DNA of 18,731 nucleotides from a bacterium (GTDB lineage Bacteria > Babelota > Babeliae > Babelales > Vermiphilaceae): positions 1 through 18,731 of the forward strand of contig DAOVGZ010000008.1 in NCBI GenBank assembly GCA_030672115.1, read 5' to 3'. Positions 7,831-14,822 of this stretch are shown here, in pieces (positions within the stretch are counted from its first letter, which is position 1; each line of letters starts with the position of its first letter). The position numbers were made by a program, and so were the translations under genes. The notes beneath the pieces were generated by a model. The model saw only the letters and a list, made by a program, of their open reading frames with translations. It made no database searches and was not told the origin of the DNA.

Positions 7831-8427
7831 ATGGCAAAAATTGACTTAAAATTAGTACAAGAATTACGAGCAAAAACTGGTCTTGGAATGATGGACTGCA
7901 AAAAAGCATTAGAAGAAAGTGGCGGCGACGTTGAAAAAGCAATTGAACTTCTTCGTAAAAAAGGCGCTTTGGTTGCTGCAAAACGCTCAACCAAAGCAAC
8001 GGCTGAAGGACTTGTTCATTCTTACATTCATCCAGGCAGCCGAATTGGTGTTCTTCTTGAAATCAACTGTGAAACAGACTTTGTTGCCCGCACTAAAGAT
8101 ATAGCAGAATTTGCACAAAGCGTTTGCTTGCAAATTGCAGCGCTCAGGCCTCTTTACCTTTCGGTTGAAGATGTTGACCCAAAACTCTTAGAACGAGAAA
8201 AAGATATTCTCAAAGAGCAAATTGCAGGTTCTGGCAAACCAGAAAAAATCATCAATCAAATTATTGAAGGAAGACTTAACAAGTTTTATTCAGAAATTTG
8301 TCTTTTAAAACAAACATTCATCAAAAACGATCAAAAAACTGTCCACGAAGCTCTTCTTGATGTTGTTGCTCGTACCGGTGAAAACATTAAAATTAAACGT
8401 TTCGCTAGATTTGAAATTGGGGCATAA
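7831..8427 (+). CDS. tsf: elongation factor Ts
   Basis: EF-Ts releases GDP from EF-Tu so that it can bind GTP again. The 198-residue protein is the short form found in several phyla, lacking most of the second core subdomain of the longer E. coli type. The N-terminal UBA-like domain (VQELRAKTGLGMMDCKKAL, 9-27) contacts EF-Tu, and E81-T-D-F-V85 is the family core motif involved in displacing the magnesium. GGA lies 5 bases before the ATG. pyrH and frr follow as in many bacteria, but the usual first gene of this operon, rpsB, is missing; the broken gene lies there instead. Confidence 0.97.
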   Translation: MAKIDLKLVQELRAKTGLGMMDCKKALEESGGDVEKAIELLRKKGALVAAKRSTKATAEGLVHSYIHPGSRIGVLLEINCETDFVARTKDIAEFAQSVCLQIAALRPLYLSVEDVDPKLLEREKDILKEQIAGSGKPEKIINQIIEGRLNKFYSEICLLKQTFIKNDQKTVHEALLDVVARTGENIKIKRFARFEIGA

Positions 8428-8453
8428 CCACGAAAAGTCAAAAGGCTTATGTG

Positions 8454-9161
8454 ATGAATGCAAAAAAACGAATTTTATTAAAAGTAACAGGCAAAATTTT
8501 TTTATCGGATGATGAAACAACATTAAGCAATAAAAAAATAACATCGCTGGCTAAACAAATAAAACAACTTGAGAGCACTCATCAATTTTGTATTGTTGTG
8601 GGCGGAGGCAACTTTTTCCGTGGATCGGTTCAAGGTAAAGCATTAGGGTTAACACCCTCGACAGGTCATACTGTTGGCATGCTTGCAACTGTGATGAATG
8701 GTTTGCTTTTACAAGATCTATTTAAACAAAAATCAATAAAGACAACGCTTTGCAGCGCTGTCTTTGCTCCTGAAATAATAAACCCTATCAATCAAGAACA
8801 ACTTGATAAATTACTACAAGATGACAAAACTGTTATTTTTTCGGGCGGAACAGGCGTTCCTTTTTTTACCACTGATACCAATGCAATCGTGCGTGCACTG
8901 CAAGTAAAAGCTGACCAAGTATGGAAGGCAACAGATGTTAATGGCATTTATGATACTGACCCACAAAAAAACTCTGATGCCTCATTAATTACAACGATGC
9001 GATATTCTGATGCTTTACAAAAAAAAATTGGTATAATGGATGCAACATCTTTTGCACTTGCATGGCAGCATAATCTTATCATTCGGATTTTTAATCTTTT
9101 TGAAGATGATGCACTTGTCCGAACCGCAAAAGAAAAAGATTTTGGCAGTACAATAAACTAG
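8454..9161 (+). CDS. pyrH: uridylate (UMP) kinase
   Basis: PyrH phosphorylates UMP to UDP in pyrimidine synthesis and belongs to the amino-acid-kinase fold. Family blocks are VVGGGNFFRG (48-57), GMLATVMNGLLLQD (75-88), IFSGGTGVPFFTTDT (128-142) and DVNGIYDTDP (161-170). I prefer ATG 8454, 8 bases after AAAAGG, to the GTG at 8451; both are possible. Two normally conserved sites differ. The N-terminal K-L-S-G-E is KVTGK (10-14), and the UMP-binding Asp of the usual ADYMGM is replaced in GHTVGM (71-76, H72). The rest of the protein is intact, so an active but lineage-altered enzyme seems likely. The gene starts 26 bases after tsf. Confidence 0.95.
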   Translation: MNAKKRILLKVTGKIFLSDDETTLSNKKITSLAKQIKQLESTHQFCIVVGGGNFFRGSVQGKALGLTPSTGHTVGMLATVMNGLLLQDLFKQKSIKTTLCSAVFAPEIINPINQEQLDKLLQDDKTVIFSGGTGVPFFTTDTNAIVRALQVKADQVWKATDVNGIYDTDPQKNSDASLITTMRYSDALQKKIGIMDATSFALAWQHNLIIRIFNLFEDDALVRTAKEKDFGSTIN

Positions 9162-9197
9162 TTGAAAAAACAGACGTAACATATTGAGGATGTCACT

Positions 9198-9785
9198 ATG
9201 ATTGAGTTAACGATAACAGAAAATGACACAAAAAGTTTTGAACAAGCAATGGATGTTGAGATGTCCAAAGGCATCAAGCACTTTGAACGAGAATTAGTAA
9301 CGATCAGAACAGGCAGAGCGCACACAGGAATGATCGAAAATGTTAAAGTTTCTTGCTACGGGATGCCTTCAGTTGCACTTAAAACAGTAGCTGCACTATC
9401 GGCCCCAGACGCTCGCCTTTTGACCATTCAACCCTGGGATGCTTCAACTCTTGGTGATATTGAAAAAGGAATTAAGGCTTCTGATGTTGGCTTAACTCCA
9501 ATTAACGATGGCAAAATGATTCGTTTACAACTTCCAGAAATGAGTAGCACACGCAGAGAAGAACTTGTTAAAATTTTACATAAAAAATTAGAAGAGTGCC
9601 GAGTAGCAGTAAGAAATGTTCGTAAAGAATTTAACAATCTTGTTCGTGATTCAAAAAAAGGCAAAAAAATCTCTGAAGACTTTGCAAATAGGCTTGGTGA
9701 TTCCATAAAAAAACTAACTGACAAATACATCGCACAAGCCGAACTGATGAGTAAAAAGAAAGAAGAAGAAGTAAAAGTATTTTAA
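9198..9785 (+). CDS. frr: ribosome recycling factor
   Basis: RRF works with EF-G to split the post-termination ribosome. The 195-residue product is about ten longer than usual because of a short N-terminal addition (MIELTITEND). The family pattern is clear: ELVTIRTGRAHTGMIENVKVSCYG near 32-55, LLTIQPWD, IEKGIKASDVGLTPINDGKMIRLQLPEMS, then the C-terminal helix with REELVKILHKKLEECRVAVRNVRKE. GAGG lies 9 bases before the ATG. It is the third gene of tsf-pyrH-frr (36 bases after pyrH) and no strong terminator follows. Confidence 0.97.
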   Translation: MIELTITENDTKSFEQAMDVEMSKGIKHFERELVTIRTGRAHTGMIENVKVSCYGMPSVALKTVAALSAPDARLLTIQPWDASTLGDIEKGIKASDVGLTPINDGKMIRLQLPEMSSTRREELVKILHKKLEECRVAVRNVRKEFNNLVRDSKKGKKISEDFANRLGDSIKKLTDKYIAQAELMSKKKEEEVKVF

Positions 9786-9811
9786 ATTTATCTTCATTTT
9801 CTTGCACCTTA

Positions 9812-9820
9812 TGCTAATAT
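9812..9820 (+). promoter_or_regulatory. extended -10 promoter of the tRNA-tig unit
   Basis: TGCTAATAT (TGn plus TAATAT) lies about 43 bases before tRNA-Lys. No good -35 is seen, only TCTTCA at 9791-9796. An extended -10 can compensate for that. Confidence 0.4.
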
Positions 9821-9862
9821 CTTACTACCCTCGATCTTAGATATTTAGAGAATAGAAAATAG

Positions 9863-9938
9863 GGGCTGCTAGCTCAATTGGCAGAGCATCAGACTCTTAA
9901 TCTGCAGGTTCTTGGTTCGATTCCAAGGCAGCCCACCA
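9863..9938 (+). tRNA. tRNA-Lys (anticodon CUU)
   Basis: A full cloverleaf can be drawn. The acceptor GGGCTGC (9863-9869) pairs with GCAGCCC (9928-9934), GCTC pairs with GAGC in the D arm, the anticodon loop is CTCTTAA with anticodon CTT, and T-stem CTTGG pairs with CCAAG. CCA is encoded (9936-9938). One imperfection is U27-C43 at the base of the anticodon stem. It reads AAG codons. Confidence 0.97.
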
Positions 9939-9951
9939 AGTTATTCTTTGT

Positions 9952-10038
<87 letters not shown>

Positions 10039-10060
10039 ACTGAAAGTAAAGGCGAGTGTA

Positions 10061-11362
10061 ATGACGCAAGAAAAAAAGTTGCTTCACCTGGAAATTGATC
10101 AAACACGCCCTGCGCTTTGCAGGGCGACAGTTTTAGTTGATAAGGAATTAGTTAACAATCTTTATCACGAAGCAGTTCTCTCACAACAAAAAACCATCAA
10201 AACATACGGTTTCCGACAAGGCTCTGTCCCAATTGAATACATCAAACAAAATTTTAACAGCAGCCTCACAGATCACCTGAAAGAATTTCTTTTTAACTAT
10301 TTTGTTATTAGCTTTTTAAATAAAGAAATTCGTATACAAAAAATATTTGCGGCAGGAGAACCACGCCTGACCGACATCATTGTTGATGAAGACAACAATA
10401 CTCGCTTTCATTTTGATTTAACAACTTTTCCTACGATACCATTTCAAAACTGGAAATATTTTCCATTTAAAGCTCCAAAACGAAAAAAATATAAAGACCT
10501 TGATCGACAAGTTTCTTCTTTTGTTAAAGACGAAAAAGAAAAACAAAAATCGATTGATACTTCATCAATTAAAGTCGGCGATTGGGTCTGTTTTAACATC
10601 ATACTTTTAAATAACAAAAATGAACCTGTTTTTGGCGACCATAAAGAAAACCTTTGGATTAAAATTGGAAACGAAGCTGGTGATGAAGAATTTCAAAAAT
10701 TATTCTTAAATAAAAAAATTGGCGAACAATTTATCACAAATGATGAATGTGTCCAAGATTATTTTAGCAGCATGATGGACACAAACTATACTTTTTCAAT
10801 TGAAGTCAACGATATTTTACATCATAGTTTTTTCTGTACCAACCAATTTAAACGTCATTTTAAAATCAAAACAAATAAAGAGATGCTTCAACGTATTGTT
10901 GAAGTTTTTTCTTTTAGAAACGATCTTTCTCAACGACAATTAATGATTGAAGAATCATTGAAGTTATTGTTAAATAGACACCATTTTAGTGTTCCTAAAT
11001 ATCTTATTTTGCGCCAAGAAAAACTAGTACTCAGCTCTGTCCGGGACAATCCTGATTACCATGTTTATCGTATGCAAAAAGATTTTAGAGATTATGTACG
11101 CCAATTGGCAGAAAAACAAATAAAAGAAACAATTTTGCTTGATCAACTTTCACACAAAGAAAATGTTCGCATTGAACACGAAGATATTAAAAACTATCTT
11201 AACTTAACAAATCGTTCTCGAATGAAGGATTTTATTTATTTTGAGCATCCAGAAACAAAAGTTGACGGCCGTGAAATGCCAATATCATCAGAGCTACTCA
11301 AACAAGCATGCTTACGAGAGAAAACTCTTAATTATATAATCTATCATCTAACAAGAAAATAA
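10061..11362 (+). CDS. tig: trigger factor (ribosome-associated chaperone)
   Basis: Trigger factor binds ribosomal protein L23 at the exit tunnel and shields nascent chains. The 433-residue length is normal. The ribosome-binding signature GFRxGxxP is visible as GFRQGSVP (50-57). The central PPIase (FKBP-like) domain at about 168-258 is present but degenerate, beginning SIKVGDWVCFNI. The C-terminal arms are helical and charged. The frame is open back into the tRNA-Leu 3' end (TTG at 10031), but AAAGG 8 bases before ATG 10061 supports the latter. tRNA-Leu followed by tig is seen in other bacteria; here trxB follows in place of the frequent clpP-clpX. Confidence 0.9.
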   Translation: MTQEKKLLHLEIDQTRPALCRATVLVDKELVNNLYHEAVLSQQKTIKTYGFRQGSVPIEYIKQNFNSSLTDHLKEFLFNYFVISFLNKEIRIQKIFAAGEPRLTDIIVDEDNNTRFHFDLTTFPTIPFQNWKYFPFKAPKRKKYKDLDRQVSSFVKDEKEKQKSIDTSSIKVGDWVCFNIILLNNKNEPVFGDHKENLWIKIGNEAGDEEFQKLFLNKKIGEQFITNDECVQDYFSSMMDTNYTFSIEVNDILHHSFFCTNQFKRHFKIKTNKEMLQRIVEVFSFRNDLSQRQLMIEESLKLLLNRHHFSVPKYLILRQEKLVLSSVRDNPDYHVYRMQKDFRDYVRQLAEKQIKETILLDQLSHKENVRIEHEDIKNYLNLTNRSRMKDFIYFEHPETKVDGREMPISSELLKQACLREKTLNYIIYHLTRK

Positions 11363-11419
11363 CAGGAACAAATAGCAATATATATCGATATTACAAAATA
11401 TATAAAAAGATTGTCATGT

Positions 11420-12373
11420 ATGAATAATAAAACAAAAAAAGTCGTAATTATCGGTTCTGGTCCAGCCGGACTCACTGCAGGATTGTACGCTGCTCGCTCA
11501 AACCTCGAACCAATTATTTTTTCTGGCCCCAAACCAGGAGGTCAATTAGTAACAACAACAGATGTTGAAAATTGGCCTGGAGAAAAAAAAATAAGTGGTG
11601 TTCAACTCGTCACAAATATGCGTGACCATGCTAAACATTTTGGTTGTGAATTTATAGCAGAAAAAATTACCAAAATCGATACCAGCTCCCGCCCTTTTAC
11701 AATAACAACAGACAAAGAAAATATCTTTAAATCTGAATCAATTATTATTGCTACCGGTGCATATCCTCGTAAACTTCATGTTGAAGGAGAGGATACTTAT
11801 TGGACAAAGGGAGTCTCTACCTGCGCAGTATGCGATGGTTCTTTTTATAAGGATAAACATGTTGTCATTGTCGGCGGCGGCGACACAGGCATGGAAAATG
11901 CCTCATTCTTACGGCGATTTACTGACAAAGTAACTATTATTCATATTCGAGAGACCCTTTCTGCATCACCTCTTATGCAAAAAAGAGTCCTGGATGATCC
12001 AAAAATAACTATTTTGTACAATAGTACCGTCACCAAAATCCTAGGTGATAAAAAACAACTGCAAAAAATAGTCATAACTAATCAAAAAACTGACCAGGAG
12101 CAAACAATAAAGGCGGATGGTCTTTTTGTTTCTATTGGAATGGTACCAAACACATCCTTTTTAAAAGGAATCGTTGATCTTAATACAAACGGATACATAC
12201 AAATACAACAAGAAAAAAACAGCTCCACAAACACATCTATTGAAGGAATATTCGCAGCTGGAGATGTTTGCGACTATCTTTACCGTCAAGCGATTACCGC
12301 TTCTGGTATGGGCTGTATGGCAGCACTAGACGTCGAAAGATACCTTGCAAAAGAAAGTAAAATAAAAAGATAG
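11420..12373 (+). CDS. trxB: thioredoxin reductase
   Basis: TrxB passes electrons from NADPH through FAD to thioredoxin. The 317-residue product has the FAD-binding GSGPAG (12-17), the redox-active pair C135-A-V-C138 followed by DG, the NADPH-binding GGGDTGMENA (152-161) and the second FAD motif GIFAAGDVCD near the C-terminus. These match the low-molecular-weight bacterial class. I choose ATG 11420, 9 bases after AAAGA, over the TTG at 11411, as it puts the Rossmann strand at the usual position. It starts 57 bases after tig with no clear terminator between, so co-expression is possible. The cytoplasmic thioredoxin system is a natural partner of the many exported Cys-containing proteins, though no link is shown. 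Confidence 0.96.
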   Translation: MNNKTKKVVIIGSGPAGLTAGLYAARSNLEPIIFSGPKPGGQLVTTTDVENWPGEKKISGVQLVTNMRDHAKHFGCEFIAEKITKIDTSSRPFTITTDKENIFKSESIIIATGAYPRKLHVEGEDTYWTKGVSTCAVCDGSFYKDKHVVIVGGGDTGMENASFLRRFTDKVTIIHIRETLSASPLMQKRVLDDPKITILYNSTVTKILGDKKQLQKIVITNQKTDQEQTIKADGLFVSIGMVPNTSFLKGIVDLNTNGYIQIQQEKNSSTNTSIEGIFAAGDVCDYLYRQAITASGMGCMAALDVERYLAKESKIKR

Positions 12374-12401
12374 TTGAAAAAAAACAATATTTGCTTAGAC
12401 T
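12374..12401 (+). promoter_or_regulatory. possible promoter of rpmH-rnpA-yidD
   Basis: TTGAAA (12374-12379) and TAGACT (12396-12401) are 16 bases apart, directly after trxB and about 45 bases before rpmH. A TATAAA at 12407-12412 is an alternative -10 without a good -35. The exact choice is uncertain. Confidence 0.35.
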
Positions 12402-12446
12402 AAAGGTATAAATAAGCTTATTTTCATAAAAATATCAGGATGATCC

Positions 12447-12593
12447 ATGTCAATAACAATTACAAAAAAAAGTAACAAAAAACGTAATAGAAAGCACGGC
12501 TTCCGCATGCGTATGAGAACTCGCAGCGGCAGAAAAATCATTAACAAGCGACGCGCTAAAGGTCGTAAACGCCTTGCAGTACACGGTTACTAA
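12447..12593 (+). CDS. rpmH: 50S ribosomal protein L34
   Basis: The 48-residue protein has the L34 core: RKHGFRMRMRTRSGRK, then RRAKGRKRLAV. It is a small basic 23S rRNA-binding subunit of the large ribosomal subunit. The N-terminus is unusual: the near-universal KRTYQPS is replaced by MSITITKKSN, and four residues (HGY after LAV) extend the tail. AGGA lies 6 bases before the ATG. rnpA follows after 8 bases, the classic rpmH-rnpA pairing. Confidence 0.96.
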   Translation: MSITITKKSNKKRNRKHGFRMRMRTRSGRKIINKRRAKGRKRLAVHGY

Positions 12594-12601
12594 TTTAAAA
12601 A

Positions 12602-12931
12602 ATGAAACGTACTAATCGTTTGACCAAACAAGACGTTTCGAAAATATTCAAAAAGGCCCGGAGAGCTTTAAGGCATCCGGGCCTTGATATTTTATGTCAT
12701 CCAACTAGCAAACCAACCGGGCGAATTTTAGTTGTCACTTCCAGAAAAACCGGCGGGGCACCACAAAGAAATCTTATCCGCCGACGTATAAAAGCAATTT
12801 TTCATGAAAATCAACTTTTCAATCGCGGATTTGATGTCATTGTAATTATCAAAAAACCTGGAATCAATCTCGATTTTAAAAAACTTACAGACCTTTTACT
12901 CAAAGCTCTTAAAAAAATGGAACAATGTTAA
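12602..12931 (+). CDS. rnpA: ribonuclease P protein component
   Basis: RnpA is the protein subunit that helps the RNase P RNA cut 5' leaders from tRNA precursors. The 109-residue length is typical. The start MKRTNRLTKQDVSKIFKKAR matches the family (RLxxxxDFxxVF-like), and the RNR-type motif appears as GAPQRNLIRRRIKAIF (53-68). No good Shine-Dalgarno lies in the 8-base gap after rpmH, so translation is likely coupled to rpmH. Within the gene is a GC-rich perfect 10-bp inverted repeat (12653-12662 with 12676-12685). The end overlaps yidD by 7 bases. Confidence 0.95.
   Translation: MKRTNRLTKQDVSKIFKKARRALRHPGLDILCHPTSKPTGRILVVTSRKTGGAPQRNLIRRRIKAIFHENQLFNRGFDVIVIIKKPGINLDFKKLTDLLLKALKKMEQC
12653..12685 (-). 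terminator. GC-rich hairpin inside rnpA; terminator-like on the minus strand
   Basis: AAGGCCCGGA (12653-12662) and TCCGGGCCTT (12676-12685) form a perfect 10-bp stem with a 13-base loop, striking in this AT-rich DNA. Read on the minus strand the stem runs into TTTTT, as in an intrinsic terminator, and could stop antisense transcripts. On the plus strand no T-run follows. A purely coding origin (RRALRHPGL) is possible. Confidence 0.4.
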
Positions 12932-13143
12932 ATCGTTTATACTTTATTGCAACCTGGCCTATCCGAAAAATCTTTATTTTTTTAATTATTAGCATTCGCC
13001 CTCTTTTGGGTCCTGCCAACTGCAGATTTGAACCAACCTGTGGAAAATATGCAATCATACAACTCAAAACCCAACCATTGCATACCGCTACTTACAATAT
13101 CACCAAACAACTAATTTCTTGCTGCAATCCATTTTCTCGATAG
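12925..13143 (+). CDS. yidD: membrane protein insertion efficiency factor YidD
   Basis: YidD is a small protein at the inner face of the membrane that helps YidC/Sec insertion. The 72-residue product shows the whole family pattern: N-terminal amphipathic/hydrophobic segment (about 5-26), then RPLLGPANCRFEPTCGKYA (25-43, C33 and C39), and the closing CCNPF (66-70). The tail is a little short, ending at SR. The ATG overlaps the rnpA stop (ATGTTAA), indicating coupled translation. yidC, the usual next gene, does not follow; about 350 bases of non-coding DNA do. Confidence 0.93.
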   Translation: MLNRLYFIATWPIRKIFIFLIISIRPLLGPANCRFEPTCGKYAIIQLKTQPLHTATYNITKQLISCCNPFSR

Positions 13144-13494
13144 ATTCACCTGTTTTTTTGATAACCCTACAAAAAACAACTTACGCTTATGAAAATTAAA
13201 AAGCCTTCTTTTAAAACCATGTTAAATTAATCATTTTCTTATCAAAAATTTTTTTGTCATCCTTACAAATAAAGCATACTTATAAGTAAAGCTTTATAAG
13301 AAAACACACTATGAAACAAAGAATTTAAGTTTTTTCTTTTCTTATTTTTTATCCAAAACAGTAACAATCAAAGCTATAAAAAACAGACAAGAATTTCTCT
13401 TTTGATTGACCTATTGTACCAATTCAATGTTTACATTAAAAAAAAAGGGTCTATTCTTTGTATTGATAAAAAATCTTAAACTATAGGAGAGCTT
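13144..13494. other. non-coding AT-rich spacer
   Basis: I see no gene longer than about a dozen codons here. It contains a weak AT inverted repeat (CTTATAA 13279-13285 with TTATAAG 13294-13300). Near its end is the promoter of the next gene. It separates the housekeeping cluster from the accessory array. Confidence 0.5.
13430..13457 (+). promoter_or_regulatory. promoter of the 13495 gene
   Basis: TTTACA (13430-13435) and TATTCT (13452-13457) are 16 bases apart, about 38 bases before the ATG. The -35 and spacing equal those of the 6248 promoter. Confidence 0.5.
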
Positions 13495-13833
13495 ATGAAC
13501 CAAAAAATTTTAATTCTTATCGCATCTATATTTTTTTCAGCACCGGCCCTGTGTATGGAAAAAACAATTGAATTTATTCCAAAAGATGAGTCTTCAAATT
13601 TTCTAAAGGTAAAAAAAGAAATAAATAATCTAACAAAGAAAAAAGAAAAAAAACTCGAACACTTTAAAAATACAAAAGGAACCTCTACTGTAGAAGATAA
13701 AAACTCAGCAGCTATCAAACGCATTGAAGAAGACAGTAAGACAAAACTCCAATGCTGCTGCGGTTTAATATCAACAGCATTGTTATGCTCAGCCCTATGT
13801 TTTGATTGGAATGATTTTTTTCCAAATAAATGA
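13495..13833 (+). CDS. exported A-type protein, short form (Cys-rich hydrophobic tail)
   Basis: This 112-residue product has a signal peptide (MNQKILILIASIFFSAPALC then MEKT), a short charged middle and a C-terminal hydrophobic segment crowded with cysteines (CCC at 87-89, C98, C102) ending FFPNK. It resembles the larger A-type proteins downstream at both ends: CMEKTIEFIP against CMLRTIEYDP after the signal peptide, and the Cys-rich hydrophobic tail with FFPNK against LFPKK. The long middle of those proteins is absent, so it may be an internally deleted relative. AGGAG precedes the ATG by about 6 bases. Its stop codon is the edge of the hairpin element at 13831-13871. Function unknown; the similarity is by eye. 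Confidence 0.65.
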   Translation: MNQKILILIASIFFSAPALCMEKTIEFIPKDESSNFLKVKKEINNLTKKKEKKLEHFKNTKGTSTVEDKNSAAIKRIEEDSKTKLQCCCGLISTALLCSALCFDWNDFFPNK

Positions 13834-13871
13834 CGTCCTCCCCAGGTTTAAAAGCCTGGGGTATTCTTTTT
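13831..13871 (+). terminator. GC-rich terminator hairpin, possibly an IS200/IS605-type end
   Basis: CCCCAGG (13840-13846) pairs with CCTGGGG (13855-13861) and the stem runs into TATTCTTTTTT, a good plus-strand terminator for the 13495 gene. Read on the minus strand it is GAATACCCC, stem, GGGGAGGACGTCA. That resembles the right ends of IS200/IS605 (tnpB-type) elements, which often read GAAT-CCCC-stem-GGGGAGGATGTCAA. No transposase or TnpB is present, so at most it is a relic end. Confidence 0.6.
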
Positions 13872-13903
13872 TAGGTTCTATATATTAATTTTAAAATAAC
13901 TTT

Positions 13904-13958
13904 TTATAACAATTTAGTTGCTAAATCACTCAATTCGCTTCGTTCACTATTTTGTAAA
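13904..13958 (+). repeat. 55-bp phoH-tail repeat, copy 1
   Basis: This copy is identical to 15429-15483 and 16881-16935. On the minus strand it encodes LQNSERSELSDLATKLL plus stop, the C-terminus of the PhoH-like protein, but here it is attached to no phoH body. It opens the first cassette. A small dyad ATTTAG-TTG-CTAAAT lies inside. Confidence 0.9.
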
Positions 13959-14026
13959 AATTTAAACCTCATCTAAAGCTTACAATTGATTTATACAAAA
14001 ATAATGTTACTCTCTTTTTGAAGAAT

Positions 14027-14059
14027 TATAGATAATTGGTTCATGAGCTTAATAGGGAG
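14027..14059 (+). promoter_or_regulatory. conserved upstream region of cassette 1 gene A
   Basis: TATAGATAAT (14027-14036) is a likely -10, without a clear -35. AGGGAG (14054-14059) is the Shine-Dalgarno, 11 bases from the ATG, which is rather far. The same layout recurs before the second A gene. Confidence 0.35.
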
Positions 14060-14070
14060 TAGCAAGTCAT

Positions 14071-14793
14071 ATGCAAAAACAATCATTCATCATCATCATC
14101 CTTCTTTTTTCGTCAATATCCTCTTTTTGTATGCCTAAAACTATTGAACAAAAACACCTTGCAACATTTTCGATAACCGAAAACGACTTTCCTGAACTAT
14201 TCGGAATAATAGTTGGAGAAAAGGTTACAAAAAAAATAGGCGATCACTTTATTTTTCTAGAAAATAAAATAAATAAAAACGGCAAAAAAAGAATTGACAT
14301 AAATTCTCCTATAACCACCATCACAAAAAGCTATATTACTAGCATAAAAAAACTTATAACAGACGAAACACCGGTTGACCTTGAAAAATCAATCCCAATC
14401 ACAAAAAAAGACCATCAATATTTTTTTGTACGCGAAAAAAATTTACATAAATACGAAAAAGACTATGAAATATTAGTTGAAAAAGAAATAATCAACACAT
14501 TGAGGAAAAAAGGAACAAAAATAGAAACTCTACAAAAAAAATACAACCAAGACCTTGAGAATGTCTTTTCAAATAAAAAACTTGTGACGATAGAAGAATT
14601 TTCAAAGTTAATAAATGCTAATTACTTTTCTACAGCATCACTATTAAATAAAATATTAAAAGCTATAAAACCAACACAAACTTATTATTGTTCACGTATG
14701 AACGATCTCTTGGATGATGTATGTGTTCCTGTTGTTGGTTGTTTTGGTTGTTTTGGTTGTTTATGTCTTGCTGCCTTATCTTGTATAAAATAG
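14071..14793 (+). CDS. exported A-type cassette protein, copy 1
   Basis: I do not recognise this 240-residue protein. It has a signal peptide (MQKQSFIIIILLFSSISSFC then MPKT), a charged, mostly helical body, and a C-terminal hydrophobic Cys-rich segment VPVVGCFGCFGCLCLAALSC. That segment is encoded partly by three 9-bp repeats. Its paralogue at 15596 has nearly the same signal peptide and shares almost identical internal blocks, such as SPITTITKSYITSIK and FVREKNLHKYEK-YEILVEK, but differs strongly before, between and after them. The tail could anchor the exported protein in a membrane or be lipid-modified; this is inference. Gene B follows after 29 bases with its own Shine-Dalgarno, so the pair is an operon. 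Confidence 0.75.
   Translation: MQKQSFIIIILLFSSISSFCMPKTIEQKHLATFSITENDFPELFGIIVGEKVTKKIGDHFIFLENKINKNGKKRIDINSPITTITKSYITSIKKLITDETPVDLEKSIPITKKDHQYFFVREKNLHKYEKDYEILVEKEIINTLRKKGTKIETLQKKYNQDLENVFSNKKLVTIEEFSKLINANYFSTASLLNKILKAIKPTQTYYCSRMNDLLDDVCVPVVGCFGCFGCLCLAALSCIK
14737..14763 (+). repeat. 9-bp tandem repeat in gene A1
   Basis: GGTTGTTTT occurs twice, followed by GGTTGTTTA, all in frame and coding for Gly-Cys-Phe/Leu (residues 223-231). Copy-number change would lengthen or shorten the Cys-rich tail without a frameshift. Confidence 0.85.
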
Positions 14794-14822
14794 TTGTTTC
14801 TATACTAGGAGTCTTAAGAAGC

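Noticed and set aside
7581..7994. Minus-strand open frame of 137 codons
   Set aside because: It is antisense to tsf and the broken gene, has Ser/Phe-rich shadow composition and no Shine-Dalgarno or family resemblance.
9428..9730. Minus-strand open frame of 100 codons inside frr
   Set aside because: It is a shadow of a certain gene (frr), with serine/leucine-rich composition.
14042..14140. Small overlapping frame upstream of gene A (MSLIGSSKSYAK then His-rich), present in both cassettes
   Set aside because: Its conservation is explained by the recent duplication, and no Shine-Dalgarno precedes it. A leader peptide is possible but unsupported.
14721..14822. Upstream extension of the B1 gene into gene A1
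   Set aside because: It would overlap the A1 tail in another frame and read Cys/Trp-rich nonsense. The start at 14823 is repeated exactly before gene B2.
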